Shown piece by piece: positions 51,901 to 64,000 of a stretch of 64,000 bases of DNA. Both the position numbers and the translations under genes were made by a program. Each line of letters opens with the position of its first letter. Within the stretch, counting starts at the first letter, position 1. Under the pieces are notes generated by a model. It was not told the DNA's origin and made no database searches. It worked only from the letters and a program-made list of their open reading frames with translations. The DNA comes from Pegea sp. RAD2-039 (lineage: Eukaryota > Chordata > Thaliacea > Salpida > Salpidae): contig JAQGEQ010000171.1 of the NCBI GenBank assembly GCA_034620365.1, positions 62,001 to 126,000 of the forward strand, in the 5' to 3' direction.

Positions 51901-54900
51901 AAGATGGTTTTTTATAACTAAACTTATTTTAATAAAATTAGATAAAATAAACAAACAAAAATTAGTTTGAAGAAAGCTTGATAATTTCATTAGTTAATAA
52001 AAAGTTGAAATTATTGTAAGTAGTAAATATCATAAGTTTCAAAGAATTATTAATGTAATTGGAAATTATTTTCTTTCATTAAGTGAAACTACTGCTTGTC
52101 ATTGGTGTACTCGTAGTGATGTTCTTATATTTATTGATTACTTAATTAAACTTTGCTGCTATTAGCTTATGGCCAGAGATTTAAAGTAAAATCTGACATT
52201 TGGTTAGCTCTAAAGTAATTAATAAACAAAAAAATTGAGCGAAATTCTTATCAAGGGAAGAACTTCTTTTTTAACTATTTTTGCGCTGTGTAAAATGCCA
52301 GAAAAAGTTCTTGTTTTTAGTGCTTAGCTGCTAATTAAAGGCTGTTGACAAATTACAGACATCCCAAACTGTAAGTTTTACTTCAAATATTAATCAAAAA
52401 CTTTCAACAAATTTCAAATCTGATGATTCAATTTAATTGAACTGAGGTAAGATTTTTTAGCAAAGTCGGATTAGTTAAGAAGCCTCGAAATGAAATTGAA
52501 ACTTCTGTAAAACTAGCAAAATATTCAAAATCAAACTAACCTTCTGATGTTGGTTTTGTTGCGTTCCATCTCTTAATTGTAACATTTGCTGTTGTTGCTT
52601 CTGTTGTTGTTCTTGTTGTTGTTTAAGAGCCAATGACCTTTTCTTGTCTTTACAACGCTTATTTTGGAACCAAACTCTGATGACACGTTGAGGCAATCCT
52701 GTCATGGTAGTTAGTTGCTCTTTCATAATAGCGTCCGGTCGACAATTATTCTCATAGAAAGTGTGTAAGACTGTCAATTGCTTCTCGTTTAAAACTGTTC
52801 GTTGTCGCGTAGTCTTTCCAGGTCGTCGCTTTGATCCATTGCCACTCCCACCTGGTTCTTTAGGACGATCGGATCCAGAATTATTTGAGAGGTGCTGTCC
52901 TGGTCCTGATAGGCGGGACTGTGTACCTATCATTTCAGCTGGTATGGCACTAGATGCTGGTAAAACATGATTTGTGTATCCATCTAAAAGCATAAAAAGC
53001 GATTTTTTAATTATCTTAGAGAACTTATTAGAAGAAATTTAGATATGAATTGTTTTTGAGAAAACAAATGATGTTTTGACGACTACTTTTCAAAAGTTTC
53101 GCCTGTGCTTGAAACTCTGGTGCAAACTTCCTGTCTTGAATAATTTATTTCCGTTTTTTGCATCATTGTCAAGTAGAACAAGTTTCATGTCAAATTCTAC
53201 AAATGCAGAATTGCATCTTGAAGAAACTATTTGCAATCACAGATATGAACATTTCTAACAGATTGTCTTAGAAGTGAATCTGTTTCACAAGTGAAACGAA
53301 AAGTAACGTTTCTTAGACGTAATCCACTTTTTCTCTACATCACTGATCAGCTATCTGGTAAAGCTCTACAGTCTTTTAAAGAGATCACTAGGATATTTAT
53401 GGAGATGTAGTTTTCTACAACAGACAAAATGGCGCAGAATGTTTTATCCGCCGCTGCACCTGTCTATGATTGGATAAGCGTTATGCAAAGTTAAATAAAC
53501 CCACACTTTATACATAGAAGGAAATAAAGACTTTTGGAACCAAACCAAAGAAGTAGACGGCGATTAGAAGATTATAAAAGATTCAAAGGATGCAGACAGA
53601 AGAATGTTATCAATCAAAGCTAGATGAAAGATAAACTTTCGGCAGGTTTTGTTGCAACGATCAAATGAGTTAAAGATAAAGAGTGCCTCATGTTGTCCTG
53701 CAAATGATTAAAATGCACTTGAACGTGAAATGTTTGATTTTACTCTTCACAGATAAGTTGTGATGCTATTTTGACAGCAGGTAAACCTTTCAGAACCTTC
53801 CATCCTTGTGATTATTTTTTTGTTGGTCAGGCTAAGTTATTTTCTTATCAAGTAGGAATAAAGAAAACAATTTTGGAATTTGATGAATTTCTTGTGAGCT
53901 AAAACAGTTTCAATCAAATATTGAAGCTAATAAGTCACACAATACTTCAAAAACTAAATTGGTTCAAGAATTTCAAGATCTGCTGTTAACTGTGATAAGA
54001 AGTTAGCAAGTTGTTCAAATGTTGCATTGAGTCATCTACGGCAGATTGAATGTAAGCAAGATTTATTGTAAACGGCTTAAAATATCGAAAATATTTAAAA
54101 AACGCTTTTAAAGTCTCCATCTATTTCTGATATCTTTCAAAGAAAGATTAAAATGAATAAAGTTGTGGCAGTGCATCAGAAAGAAAAGGAAGATTGTTGA
54201 AAGTGATGTGTGTCATCTCAGGCGTTATCAAAACAGAAAAAGAGTTAAGCTGGCAGAAAATAACGACACAAAAGTGATTTGTATTTAAAACTAGCCATGA
54301 GGACACTGACGATAAGCTGAAGGTAGTAAGCAATCACATATACCTACGCCAACTAAGCTGCGTTTAAAATTATAAAAAAGAGAAAGAAACCCATCGGTAG
54401 AGTGGCTTTGATGTACAGCTTATATCCTGGCATAGAACAGCAGGCCTATACACGTTTGCTATGTATGGCCAACTTATGAATAAAGAAGAAACTGATGATA
54501 GTAGCGTAAGCGACACAAATTGAGAAACAAAGCATAGTAACATACACTTTATCACCATGTAGACATACCCTCTGGTTTATACTGAAGCTTTGAATAATTA
54601 CCATAACCTCATTGGTAAGTATAGAGATGAATTTAGCTTCTGCAAAGGTGGAAACTCAGTGAACTCAAAACTGGAAGTTTAAAAGTGACTCGTTGCAATA
54701 GAGTGAGAAACACTCAACAGATTTTGAAGTCGACCTTGTTTGTTGTAAACAAGCTTTATTCATTAGTGAGCAATATTTATTCGCCGCTACTTGAAAAAAC
54801 TTCTATATTTTTGTCATTTTTGGTCAAGTAAACCATTTAGTTTCACAAATTTAAAATCAACGGAAATCTTGTATCTTCAAATCTATCTTAATATCAAGCA

Positions 54901-57900
54901 CTAAAAAGAGGTAGTTCAACAACATGAATTAAATGCTACACATTTGCATGACTAAGCATAGAAAGAATAAAGCTGACTTTTGTTCAACAAGGGATTTAAA
55001 GGCGACAGTGTTAAGCTTCGACTTGCTAGCTTGACGCTTTTGAAAATCTCTTTTAGATGGTGACATTACAAAATTCTTACGTCATCACTGAAAAAAACGC
55101 GTCGCCACAATAATGTTTTACCAACCACAGTCAACTTTCACAACTATTCACTGCTGCTGAAATTTCAAGAAGTTAATTTAGAAAGACACCGGTAAAACTC
55201 TGATCCAGTATATTTAAATACAGTCTGAAGTGTTTTATTCATCATAATCTACCAGCAAAAGTGTTCTATACTTGACACTAACTTAATACGTACAGCTTAG
55301 TTATAAGACTATTCAGATTAAGTTCGTTAATCCTTTTCGATATAGAGAAATACTTTTGGTTATACATCTTAAGTGTTCAATTACTTATTTTACTTAACTT
55401 TTATCTGCTTAAATGAACTCTATGTTTTCTTATTCATTCAAATTATATTTAGATTATAGTAGGCTTATAAATTCAAAATCTAAGTAGAAAGGTTAGTGAT
55501 GTATAAATGATTTGAATAATAGTTTTTACCTTCACATCATTTTACATATGAGCTTAAATAATTAATTTTAAAGTTCATATATAGATTAAGCTCGCTATTG
55601 AACACTGTTGGCTTTAAAACTTTAGATCATGAATGAAAATTTTAACAAAGTAGAGATAACTTCGAACAATAAAATAAAATGTTAGCCAGAAAAAGTCTAA
55701 TATCAAAATAATACATAAAAATTATAAAAATATTATTGATCGTTTACCTAATAAGCTATTAACTGTCTATTCTGCCATTTTTATCAATATCAAATGATTT
55801 TTCTTACGCAATGAAATATTTACAACAATTTACTTGAAATAATTCCTAACTGTAAAAGATTTTCAGACTTTTTAGAATCTTTTAAATCTTCTTTAAACTT
55901 TCTAATCTGACCATTGCCGCGCCCTATACAACATTTTAATTACTTGGATCAAAGAAATACGACTGAAAAAAAAAACAAATAAATTAGCAAAAAAGCGATA
56001 GTTTCAGAGAGAGATTATCGAATTGTTGGCAATGATACTAAACAGGATTTAGCAAGGCAACTAGTTGGTCCGTTAACACTTTACCTCATCAAAAAAGCTT
56101 CTTTAAACGGTCACTTAAAACTACATCAAATAACTCAGCAGAAGTGCAGAACAGCCGCAAGTGGGCGCTAAACTCACCCACAATTCTTCCTCCTTCATCA
56201 GATCCATTACTTTGGTTAAAGATTCGATCATAGTCTTTCATGCAGAAGATGCTGCCATCATCATGGGTTACAAAGGAGTCACCAGGAATAAGTTGGTGCT
56301 GGCACGCATAACACCGAAAACAATGAACATGGTATTGCTTGTTATCTCTGATTTTCATCATCAGTTCACCTTTCACCAAACTCAATTTACATTTAGTACA
56401 TTTTGGTGCAAACAATCTGTAAAAAAATAATCAAGAATATAAAAAAGACTCTTAATAGTTAGCTGCTAAGATTTTTGATAAATTTTATCAAATTTCTAAA
56501 TCGTTTTGTAAATAATGATATGATTTTCTACACTTTAAATATTTTAGTCTTCTAGAGTTCTGTTTGAGAGTTTTGTATTAAAGTTATTTCGTTTAAAGTC
56601 GAAATTATAAAACTTTCATTGAAAAAGTCGACCGATTTCTTAACGAGTTGTTTATAACTAAATATCATTAAAAGTGTTTGAAGTGAATGAAAATAAAGAT
56701 TTTCTTTAAAATCTTTTAATCTAATGTAGCCATAAGAGTAGTGGCTGATGGTAACTCCACAACTTTGAGAAAAAAATAAAAGTTAAGCCTAAAATGCTTT
56801 TGACAGTTGAAACATTCATATTTATTGTTGCTTTCTTTTGTTATCTTTGAGGAAACAAAACGAATACAAAGAAATAAAAAGATTATTCAATCAGATAAAA
56901 GGCACCGGTACTTAAAATGATTGCAAGATAGGCATTCAAGGCATTAAATTCAATCTTGCTTGTAATTAAAACAATGACTATTTTTTTGTTATTGGTATTT
57001 TGCCATCTACTTATATTAGTTTTTTCATGTACTTAAAAAGGCACAGAAATGTTAAATCTTTGAAAATAATTAATTATTAATGTATGGTAAATTCCCTTGA
57101 CCAAAAATTATTTGATCAGTCAAAACTAACCAACGCCGAGAACAATGAAAAATTGTTAGCATAATTTGCTAAAATTTGAAAATATATAAACTTTACATTT
57201 AAGCTACAGAAACCGTCTTCTAAAACTTAAATTTATTTTACTTCCCAGATTTTAATATTTAGAGTATTTGTGATTTCAATAAAACATAAGAATATTATAA
57301 ATATTTATTTGGAATCATTATTAATTTTATGATTCTACAAAGTAGTTATTTTGGTCAGTTTTTTGTATGATAAAGTTGATTTTCAAGCATTGTTGATGGA
57401 CACCAACCTCACGTTAATTGCTAAATAGAAATTAAATTTCGTTCAACTTTGTATTCAAAAGATTTTTTCAAAGATTATAAGATCACGAATTTTGAAACCA
57501 ATAATTTTATTTATACAATTTTGATGGCTGAAATAAATTTCTATTGACGAAAAGCAAAGATTGAAACTATAAATAAAAACAAATAATTTTGATATTTTAA
57601 TTTCACATAAAATGATTCAACTAATAAAATTTTTAGAATTTTTTTTACCTGGAACATTAATAAATAGTCTGGGATACAATTTTAGAAATTGAACTTCAAT
57701 AATTCAATTATTTAAGTGATCATCTTATTAATATATTATTACTGATCTGGTAGAAGTTCGAGACTTTTAAAGAAACTTAACATTTTAAAATGATGAATCA
57801 AAAAGGGTTTTGATGATCACAAGGTTTTGTTTACAAAGACTTTCGGAGTTAGGAAGTCAAAACAGCAGAAGATCTGGATTATCGATTTTCACTGAGTCAT

Positions 57901-60900
57901 GACAACGCAGCGCCCTACGCGTGTCACGTGGTTAACGAATTTGTCGTGTTAGACGCGTAATCAGAGAAAAGTAGAAAAAATTACTTTCAAAGTCAAACAG
58001 GAAACTAACAAGTATAAATGAACTGATTTGAACTGATCTTTTATTTACACTTTCATATTAAGCTCTTTTGTTGTATCTTAATTAATGGCAATTATTTCTT
58101 ATACAAGTTTGCTTTCAACTGATTTAGTTGTAATAAATATAAGCTTAAATCTGTAGTTTCAAGTCTTGAAAAGAAAAGTTTGAAAAAGTAATAAAAAGCC
58201 AGCAAGAAATTATTCATCAAAGTAACTCCTCAAACCTACTTTAGTGTACAAACTGATAATTGTAAATATAAGCCTCCTACGAGTAGTAGCAGACATCTTC
58301 ATGAAGCTCTCTCCACATGAGAAGAGACTATAATTAATCAATTATCCATTAAGGTCTATCAGACACATCAAAATGGGTTTCCATCTTATTCGTTGTTTAC
58401 AATTTGAGAGTAAGTTAATGGAAGATTTGAAACCCTCGCCATATCTTCATCATATATTTTCTTAATCATGTGACTCCAGTTCCCGTTGGCACCTTTGAGT
58501 CAGATACAAAATCTGCTTTTGCATCCAGACATACTGGTGCAAGCAACAAGAAAATCAAACTTCACACTGTTTACTAATTCAAGATCCAACTTACGTTACA
58601 TATTCACTATTTTTGCAGATTTTAAATCATTGCAACTGTCTCCAGTTGCACTTCTTATGCACAGTCTATGTCGCTTGTAATTGGCTAAGTTTTGCTTTTA
58701 AACAACATTGCTTTAGTTACGTATATGTTTGCAGTAAACTGAACTAAAACAAGAAAATAATCAAAACCGAAAAAATAACAAATTTAGTAAATAGTGTAAT
58801 GCGGCTAATAAGCTTGAACTTTTATGGTTATTATTAATTTTACAGAGTCTATATTACAAATAATTTTGATAAAAGCTGTCTTCTTAGATAGCAACTTATC
58901 GATAGTTTAACAAAACGGTTTTGTCAGATTCAAAATGGTTAAATTCAACTTTTATAACTTTTAAATTTTGACCAATAGATTTGATTGAATGCAAAGCTCC
59001 ATCTAAAACTTAAATTATAAAATAGAATTTTACTGACAATAAAAAATTTCATTAAAATCTTATTAGAAATATAATTCATAAATCAATCTTCTAAAAACAA
59101 ATTGTAAATGTTTCTAAAGATTTAAATAGATTTCAAAGAGCTTTACATTAGCTTTAATATAGTTTCGGAAGCCACAAAAATGTAAGCTCGCTCCGCACAC
59201 TTGAAAACTTTGTTGATAATTAATCAATACAAATAAACTGGTAAGATTAAATGCAATAATTTGCGTTTGTCGTATTCTCTGCTTTTTTGTTTATAAATTA
59301 GGTTTTATTAGGTTGGATGCAGAGTATCCAACCTTCTTAGCAAGAATTCTTGGTTGCTATATTTACGTTCTCAAACATCATTGATGTCGATGTTTTGTGA
59401 AAATAAAATTATTTTTTGTTGAAATTTAATCACGAATAAAAAATCGTTAGTGTTGTCTTCCTAAAAACAAGAGAACTATCTCTTCTTCTCTTACTGCACA
59501 ACATATCATAGAATTTAAAATCGAAATTTGGACGATTTGTGTTTGATACGCACCTGTAAAATGATTCCAATGACTTAGCAATCGATTTGTTCATCAGTCA
59601 CGAGCCATAAACTTACACCGACAGAAACGACTGAGGGGAAAGAGGAGGATAATCATTTAGTAGCCGCCAAACCTTAGCGCTAACTTGTGAGATTATTTTT
59701 GACGACATACTGGCTTGCATCCAATGACCGAACTAACAAACATAAACAAAACGGCAGCGATATAAAAGTAGTGCTTGTTGTAGTTGTACTCTGCTGGGAA
59801 TTTACAGATTCAAACTACTACCAGCTGGTCGGCTTCCATTTACTTTCTTGGAGAAGCGTTTTGCATTTTTTACGCAAATCGAGCTCTACATGATCTGTTG
59901 TTATTCTACACAAGTCACTATCTGATGAGATCTAGCTTAGGTGTATGCGGCAACGTCTCGGGTTGATTCAAGAATTGATTTGTGTGGTGGTAAGCTCGTG
60001 GTGGAGTATGCATGTTACACGCACAGTATGTCATGATGCAGTCATCATCAAAAGTTGCGAAAAATAAGAGGGGGAAGTTGCTGGCTTTAGTAGTGGCTCA
60101 CTTATCTGGCCTATAACCAACACAGCAACTGGATCTGGTTGTAGGGTGTCCTGGTTGCTTGCCTAGTGTATTCATGCCAGAATGTACTGAATGTGTGCGC
60201 GACAACTTTCTTGGTTTCCTTTGTCAGCGAAACCACATTTTGTTTGTGAAGTTTCTATTTAAGTATTTAGATTAAATCCTAAATCAGCGAATCTTTGAGC
60301 TGAAGTAGTATATATGCAAATTAATTGCGGCTTTTTCCACATTTTTCTCAAATATTTTCTGCGCGTGTCATTCAGTCAACAAAACAAGATTTAACTGGTT
60401 GTTCACTTCGTAGCACTTCAACGCGTTAAACGCTTGTAGTTACGTCACTAACCACCGACCTCAGATAACTCTCAAAGGTTGATGACTAATCTGAAGTAGC
60501 TGGAAGACTCACTAAGCCATGAAGACTATCACTTTATACTAATCGCAAATTCGAAACCAATCACATCAAAGTATAAATGACTTGTGAAGGTTGGGAGCTT
60601 TAATATCATCATTTCAAAGCCAAAAGTGTTAGGAAGATAAACCATTGACGATTTAAGGTCACATTTAATAGTGGAATTACAGCTTGTAACCGCGTTTCTG
60701 ACATTCAAAACAAACTATTAGCTTTAGCCCATTTTTTCCAGATTTCTTGCTTAGAGACGCATTCTAAAGCTTCGTAATCCAACTGTAATTCTAGCGTTTA
60801 TTTCAGAAGACCTTTCAAGCTTTCAATGTCAAATCAATCAGCAGCTTCTCTTTAAATATCTTTCAATTGTCGATAAATAACACCAAGATCCATTCTGGAA

Positions 60901-63893
60901 TTTTTCCAAATTCATCATCAGTTCTAGAACTTAGTAACATAGAAAGGAAACAGTTGTCTACTCTCAGTCCATTGCACATCAATTATATTAAAAAACGTAA
61001 GAGCAAAAATACGAGTTCAACTTCAAACGTTTGCTTCTATTTACCTCAATTTTACAAAGATCTTTTTACAGCATAAGGAGTTTCGTTTCTAGCGAGAAGA
61101 ACTTGTGATGATAGCGAGGAGCTAGCTTTGAGGAGGATTATGTGTTGGATTACTATTGGATTTCACGGTGTAGGAACATTGTAAATGTAAAGTTTGGCCA
61201 AAATAAAGATCTGACGAAGCAAAGCTGGCTACTGTTCAAGTTACTAAATGCAGTTAGTGGCGACTTTTATATACCAAATCTCGATGGGGCTAAAATTCAT
61301 CATTGTAAATATGATCAGTAATAACAAGACGAAACATGACAACAATTTATTGTAACCTTTACCATGTAACTTGGATTTATGTGTAGCAAGGTTACTGCAA
61401 AAATTTCAACCAAAAAATGAAAGTTGTTTTACGATGAGATCTTTGCTTTAGATCACTCATCATAGCCGTGATTTTCTAAGCATTAGTTTGCTGATGAAAT
61501 ATTGATGGTTCTAAGAAAGCCGTTATCTTGCTTCAAATTGTAATTTTTTAAGAGTATATAAATTACGAGAAACTAATAAAAATCATATAATTTTCATATT
61601 TAATATATCCCAGAAAAAGTACAAGAACAAGTTTATTATTAATACATTTTATTCGTAATTGTTGAGTTTTTCTGACTTTATTAGACACAAAATATTCCTC
61701 AAAATAAATTTGAATAAAAGATTTATTCAGTTTCATACTAAAGATTAAGACTTCTTTTCAGTTTAAGAACAGTTTTAACTATGCTTTTAAGAAGTTTGAA
61801 TTTATTTTCAGTCTAACCCGTGGATATTAATAGAATTACTTACAACCAATTACAACTTATTATGCTAACAACATCGGTAAAAGGTACACTAACATTTGGT
61901 TGTAATGATCTCAAAGTACGTTTATAAGTAGACGAAATATAATTTTGATGCATTTCAAATATTTCACTCTAAATCATATTTGTTAATCAACTTCAATAAA
62001 GAGCTTTTACGGAATATTAAAAATATTTTATTAATTATTTTGCAAAGAATTATTTACTGTTAACAAGTATATATTAAAGTAAAATTGAAATTACAAAGTA
62101 GATCGCTTTTTCTAAATGCGTTGAAATTATAAATTTTAATTTTTAATTTATTTTTTTAGACTTTTTAAAAATTCACTTATGGAAGCTTATAGAAGATGTA
62201 ACTTTCATGGAAACTCAGAATTCAAAAACTTTAGCTATAAGGCTTACGAAAATCGAAGCGTTTCTAACTCTCAGGAAATACCTGTAAATTCAAAGATTTA
62301 TTTTATAATTTTTATGCCTTTACTTAAGTTGATTGCCTTTAAAGTAAATGAAACTTTTGGCCAGGATCTATGATTTCTTTTTCTAAAAAAGCTCTCTAGG
62401 TGGTCTTTTCAGAATAAAAATAATAAAAAATCCGAAGCATAAGAATCAGGAATTAATGATGAAATTTCTGTTTTTCTTGAATAATCAAAAGTGGCGAAAA
62501 TTGATGGTACGGATTAAAATTGTGGTAATTTACTTTTTCGCAAAATTAAAATCGTTTACTTTATCCTCTAACAAAACTGACTTAAGCGCAACTGCTTAAA
62601 CAAGTTAGCGATTAATTACCTATTGCAATGGAATTAGAAAATAAAATGATAATCTAAAGTAATACAATAAAACTAAACTGGCTGATTTACGCAAAATGTC
62701 GAATGTGGAATTTTTTTACTAAACATCAATCAAATGAAATTTCTTGATGCCATTTTCTACAAATTCTAACTAAGATTGATAAAAAAGCATTATAAATAAT
62801 TCAATTCTGCCAGTTTTAAACCTCTGTCTGGAAATAAAAGCATTCAAATTTAGTTTTGTTCAACAAATTTGAACATTCTTGTCATTTTATGGTGGTTGAA
62901 GCAGTTTGTTAGTGGTAATTTCGTTGTTTTTAATTTCAATTTTTGTTTTTTATCCTGAAATTTGTATTTTCTTCAAAGTTTTCATTTCAAGTTGAAGATG
63001 TTTGGTGCAGGTAATCGAATTGCCAGCTCTTAGCTATCACTTAGATTCAATAGTGACTTTTTTGTTATTGTTGCTTGACTTGTAATTAAGTAAACGCAAT
63101 ACAGTTGATACAAAAGCTATTTTACAAATAAGATTTTTTTATCTCTATTTAGCAAATAACAAAAAAAGTTTAAGTCTTCAATAATTAAATAGCTTCTATT
63201 TTAAGGATACTAAACAAACGTAAAAGAAAATATCCGAAAACTTGAAACAAACAAATAAATATCTCCGTTGTAATATTAATAAGTTGGAATAAAAAATCAA
63301 AGTTCGAAATGTTGAAGTTATTAGTAGCAATTAATGCAAGAGTAAAATAAAACTATTTTTTAGAGTATTTTTTTGCCTTTATTTTTGCCATTTCGTTGAA
63401 ATTTGATGAAATTACAAATATTATTTAAAGATGATTAACAGAAATCTTGTTTGATTGATTTTTAGGTTTTTGAAACATGTTTGCGAAATCATGATATTGA
63501 TGAAGTGTGAAATATTTGTGAATCAATCAAAATTAATCTGCTGAATGATTGTCGAATTTCTGTGGCGAGGATTGAATTTGTTATTTCACTAAATTTTAAT
63601 TCTTTTAATTCTTATGTAAATTGTTTGAAAGGCAGCAATATCTTCTTTGCAAACAAGTGAACAAAACTTGCAACATTTGTAAGAAGTTTACAAAAATAAA
63701 TCTTACCGGAAATAGTCGGACTTGCAGTAAGGTTTATCATGTTTGACGAAACAAGTTCGCATTTCGGCCAAATAACAGCCACACGCCGTACATTTAAGAC
63801 ATCCATAATGCCATTCAACTCCAGGAGAGGTACTGATATAGGAGCGTTCAATTGGATGACCACATCCAACACACATTGGAAATCGGCAAGACC
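45759..63893 (-). CDS. isl: Islet-class LIM-homeodomain transcription factor, five exons visible, 5' end off the window
   Basis: Exons (high to low): 63893-63707, 56416-56178, 52983-52541, 47652-47389, 45908-45759. Phases agree at every junction and give 426 residues plus stop after the entering split codon. The order is LIM1, LIM2, a 50-residue linker, a homeodomain ending [11 protein letters not shown], a Gln/Asn/Ser-rich stretch, [16 protein letters not shown], and a Ser-rich tail. These are the hallmarks of Islet (ISL1/ISL2, tailup). In known biology Islet proteins act in the nucleus with LDB co-factors in motor-neuron, sensory, cardiac and endocrine specification. The LIM1 exon begins two bases into a codon, so a start exon must lie upstream beyond 64000. 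Whether there is one Islet gene or a vertebrate-like pair in this genome cannot be seen. Confidence 0.95.
45943..45950. promoter_or_regulatory. Perfect CRE/ATF site in Islet intron
   Basis: TGACGTCA 35 bases inside the last Islet intron, counting from the acceptor. It belongs to the window-wide excess of this octamer. Confidence 0.35.
46840..46876. repeat. A-rich microsatellite (AAAAT-type)
   Basis: Repeated AAAATA/AAATAGA units, about 35 bases, in the last Islet intron. Confidence 0.7.
47389..47652 (-). CDS. isl: Islet exon: Gln/Asn-rich segment and Islet C-terminal motif
   Basis: 88 codons, phase 0 at both ends. An Asn/Ser/Gly/Met-rich stretch leads to QQQQQ, then [18 protein letters not shown] and FQQL, matching vertebrate [18 protein letters not shown] and FQQL. 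In Islet this region contributes to the LHX3-binding area. Acceptor TTTTCAG, donor CTG-GTTAGT. Reading past the donor gives a short non-homologous extension, so splicing to the next exon is well supported. Confidence 0.93.
47653..52540. other. Islet intron between homeodomain and C-terminal exons (4.9 kb)
   Basis: Mostly AT-rich. GC-richer patches occur at about 48470-48660 (including CCCACGTGG) and 48840-49090 (including GCGCATGCGC). No open frame with a domain and no repeat family recognised. Confidence 0.6.
52541..52983 (-). CDS. isl: Islet exon: homeodomain and poly-Gln
   Basis: Encodes a Ser/Gly-rich linker, then the homeodomain beginning [14 protein letters not shown], with helix 3 [16 protein letters not shown] including the invariant W, F, N and R. 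A run of Gln-rich residues follows ([13 protein letters not shown]). Acceptor TGCTTTTAG, donor AAG-GTTAGT; enters in phase 1 and leaves in phase 0. The match to vertebrate Islet in helix 3 is essentially complete ([18 protein letters not shown]). Confidence 0.97.
52984..56177. other. Islet intron between LIM2 and homeodomain exons (3.2 kb)
   Basis: Contains an AAAATGGCG YY1-like site at 53426-53434, a perfect short inverted repeat GTTTCAC-AA-GTGAAAC at 53282-53297, and a GC-richer patch at about 54980-55200. Frames at 53076-53258, 54148-54333 and 54370-54558 carry no domain. Confidence 0.5.
56178..56416 (-). CDS. isl: Islet exon: LIM domain 2
   Basis: Starts [20 protein letters not shown]. 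Zinc ligands are CTKC, HVHC, CYAC and CMKD, and the Islet-typical QLIPGD is present. It continues into an acidic linker ([13 protein letters not shown]). Acceptor TTTTTTTTACAG and donor GG-GTGAGT are strong. Confidence 0.95.
57917..57958. promoter_or_regulatory. Palindrome-dense block in Islet intron
   Basis: Within 42 bases there are four palindromic sites: ACGCGT (57917-57922), CACGTG (57925-57930), GTTAAC (57931-57936) and ACGCGT again (57953-57958). The surrounding intron is strongly AT-rich, so this is a candidate enhancer core. Confidence 0.35.
59310..59334. other. Perfect 9-bp hairpin
   Basis: AGGTTGGAT, a 7-base loop, then ATCCAACCT, in the large Islet intron. It is too short for a typical microRNA precursor and may be a chance or mobile-element structure. 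Confidence 0.5.
63707..63893 (-). CDS. isl: Islet exon: LIM domain 1
   Basis: Encodes [20 protein letters not shown] onward to CKSDYFR. Zinc ligands are complete: CVGC, HYGC, CTAC and CKSD. Acceptor TTTTTAG, donor CCG-GTAAGA; enters in phase 1 and leaves in phase 2. The vertebrate counterpart reads CVGCGNQIHDQYIL and ends CKRDYIR. LIM domains of Islet bind LDB/NLI and LHX3. Confidence 0.95.
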
Positions 63894-64000
63894 CTAAAAA
63901 GCGAGGTTAAATTAAAACAGCAAGTTAGTTTTATTTTTTGATGAATATAAATACATCGTCAAATCATGTTGTACTGAGATGGTTTGTTTTGTTAGTATAC

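Larger units (their letters stand above)
56417..63706. other. Islet intron between LIM1 and LIM2 exons (7.3 kb)
   Basis: The largest intron. Candidate regulatory islands lie at 57880-57970 and about 59540-60500. The second contains several GC-richer sub-blocks and TTACGTCA near 60439. Short frames at 58486-58680, 59687-59966, 60867-61076 and 62179-62373 show no domain. Large early introns of LIM-homeobox genes often hold enhancers; that is inference here. Confidence 0.45.

Noticed and set aside
52761-52970. Plus-strand open frame of 69 codons
   Set aside because: Antisense shadow of the Islet homeodomain exon, which has unambiguous homology on the minus strand.
56161-56430. Plus-strand 89-codon frame
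   Set aside because: Antisense of the LIM2 exon, with no domain of its own.
59310-59334. Hairpin considered as a microRNA precursor
   Set aside because: The 9-bp stem is too short and the flanks do not extend the pairing.
63612-63872. Minus-strand 86-codon frame over LIM1
   Set aside because: Wrong frame. The shifted frame on the same strand encodes the complete LIM1 zinc ligands and runs between good splice sites.
1-64000. tRNA, rRNA, CRISPR array and bacterial-type operons
   Set aside because: No cloverleaf, rRNA core or regular direct-repeat/spacer pattern was seen. The gene structure is clearly eukaryotic.

Overview
The window is AT-rich metazoan nuclear DNA with multi-kilobase introns, spliced genes using GT-AG junctions, and decayed retrotransposons. 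I place it tentatively in a non-vertebrate chordate, most likely a tunicate. The reasons are that the LIM-homeodomain gene has a chordate-type Islet C-terminus (FALQS, FQQLV, then [10 protein letters not shown], close to vertebrate FQQLVNFSEGGPGS), and that several acceptors have almost no polypyrimidine tract. The species is not determined, and no homology search was possible.

Left end (1-2.5 kb): no supportable gene, only the 3' flank of the first gene and stop-containing coding-like frames. From 2.5 to 8.0 kb on the minus strand I assembled an 11-exon gene for a 620-residue secreted EF-hand protein. It has a signal peptide, three well-formed calcium loops, degenerate ones, and a Thr-rich then Glu/Gln-rich tail. 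All intron phases agree and the exon sum is exactly divisible by three. From 10.2 to 11.4 kb on the plus strand, divergent from it, lies a 400-residue single-exon leucine-rich-repeat protein resembling LRR1/PPIL5, a CUL2 ubiquitin-ligase substrate receptor.

From 11.6 to 45 kb there is a long region without any convincing intact gene. It holds a decayed 3' piece of a non-LTR retrotransposon on the minus strand (about 13.4-13.9 kb), two related 3' ends of a second LINE family on the plus strand (13.0-13.25 and 40.8-41.1 kb), coding-like relics near 19.1-19.35 and 20.6-21.07 kb, and islands of higher GC. A striking set of perfect TGACGTCA (CRE/ATF) palindromes lies between 29.3 and 37.8 kb, with one more at 45.9 kb. 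This stretch lies 3' of both flanking genes, which point towards each other.

From 45.8 kb to the right edge on the minus strand is an Islet-class LIM-homeodomain gene. Five exons are visible: LIM1, LIM2, homeodomain, a Gln/Asn-rich segment with the conserved [11 protein letters not shown] motif, and a 49-codon terminal exon. The start exon lies beyond the window. Its introns are 1.5, 4.9, 3.2 and 7.3 kb and contain GC-richer islands that are candidate enhancers. No tRNA, rRNA or CRISPR array was seen.
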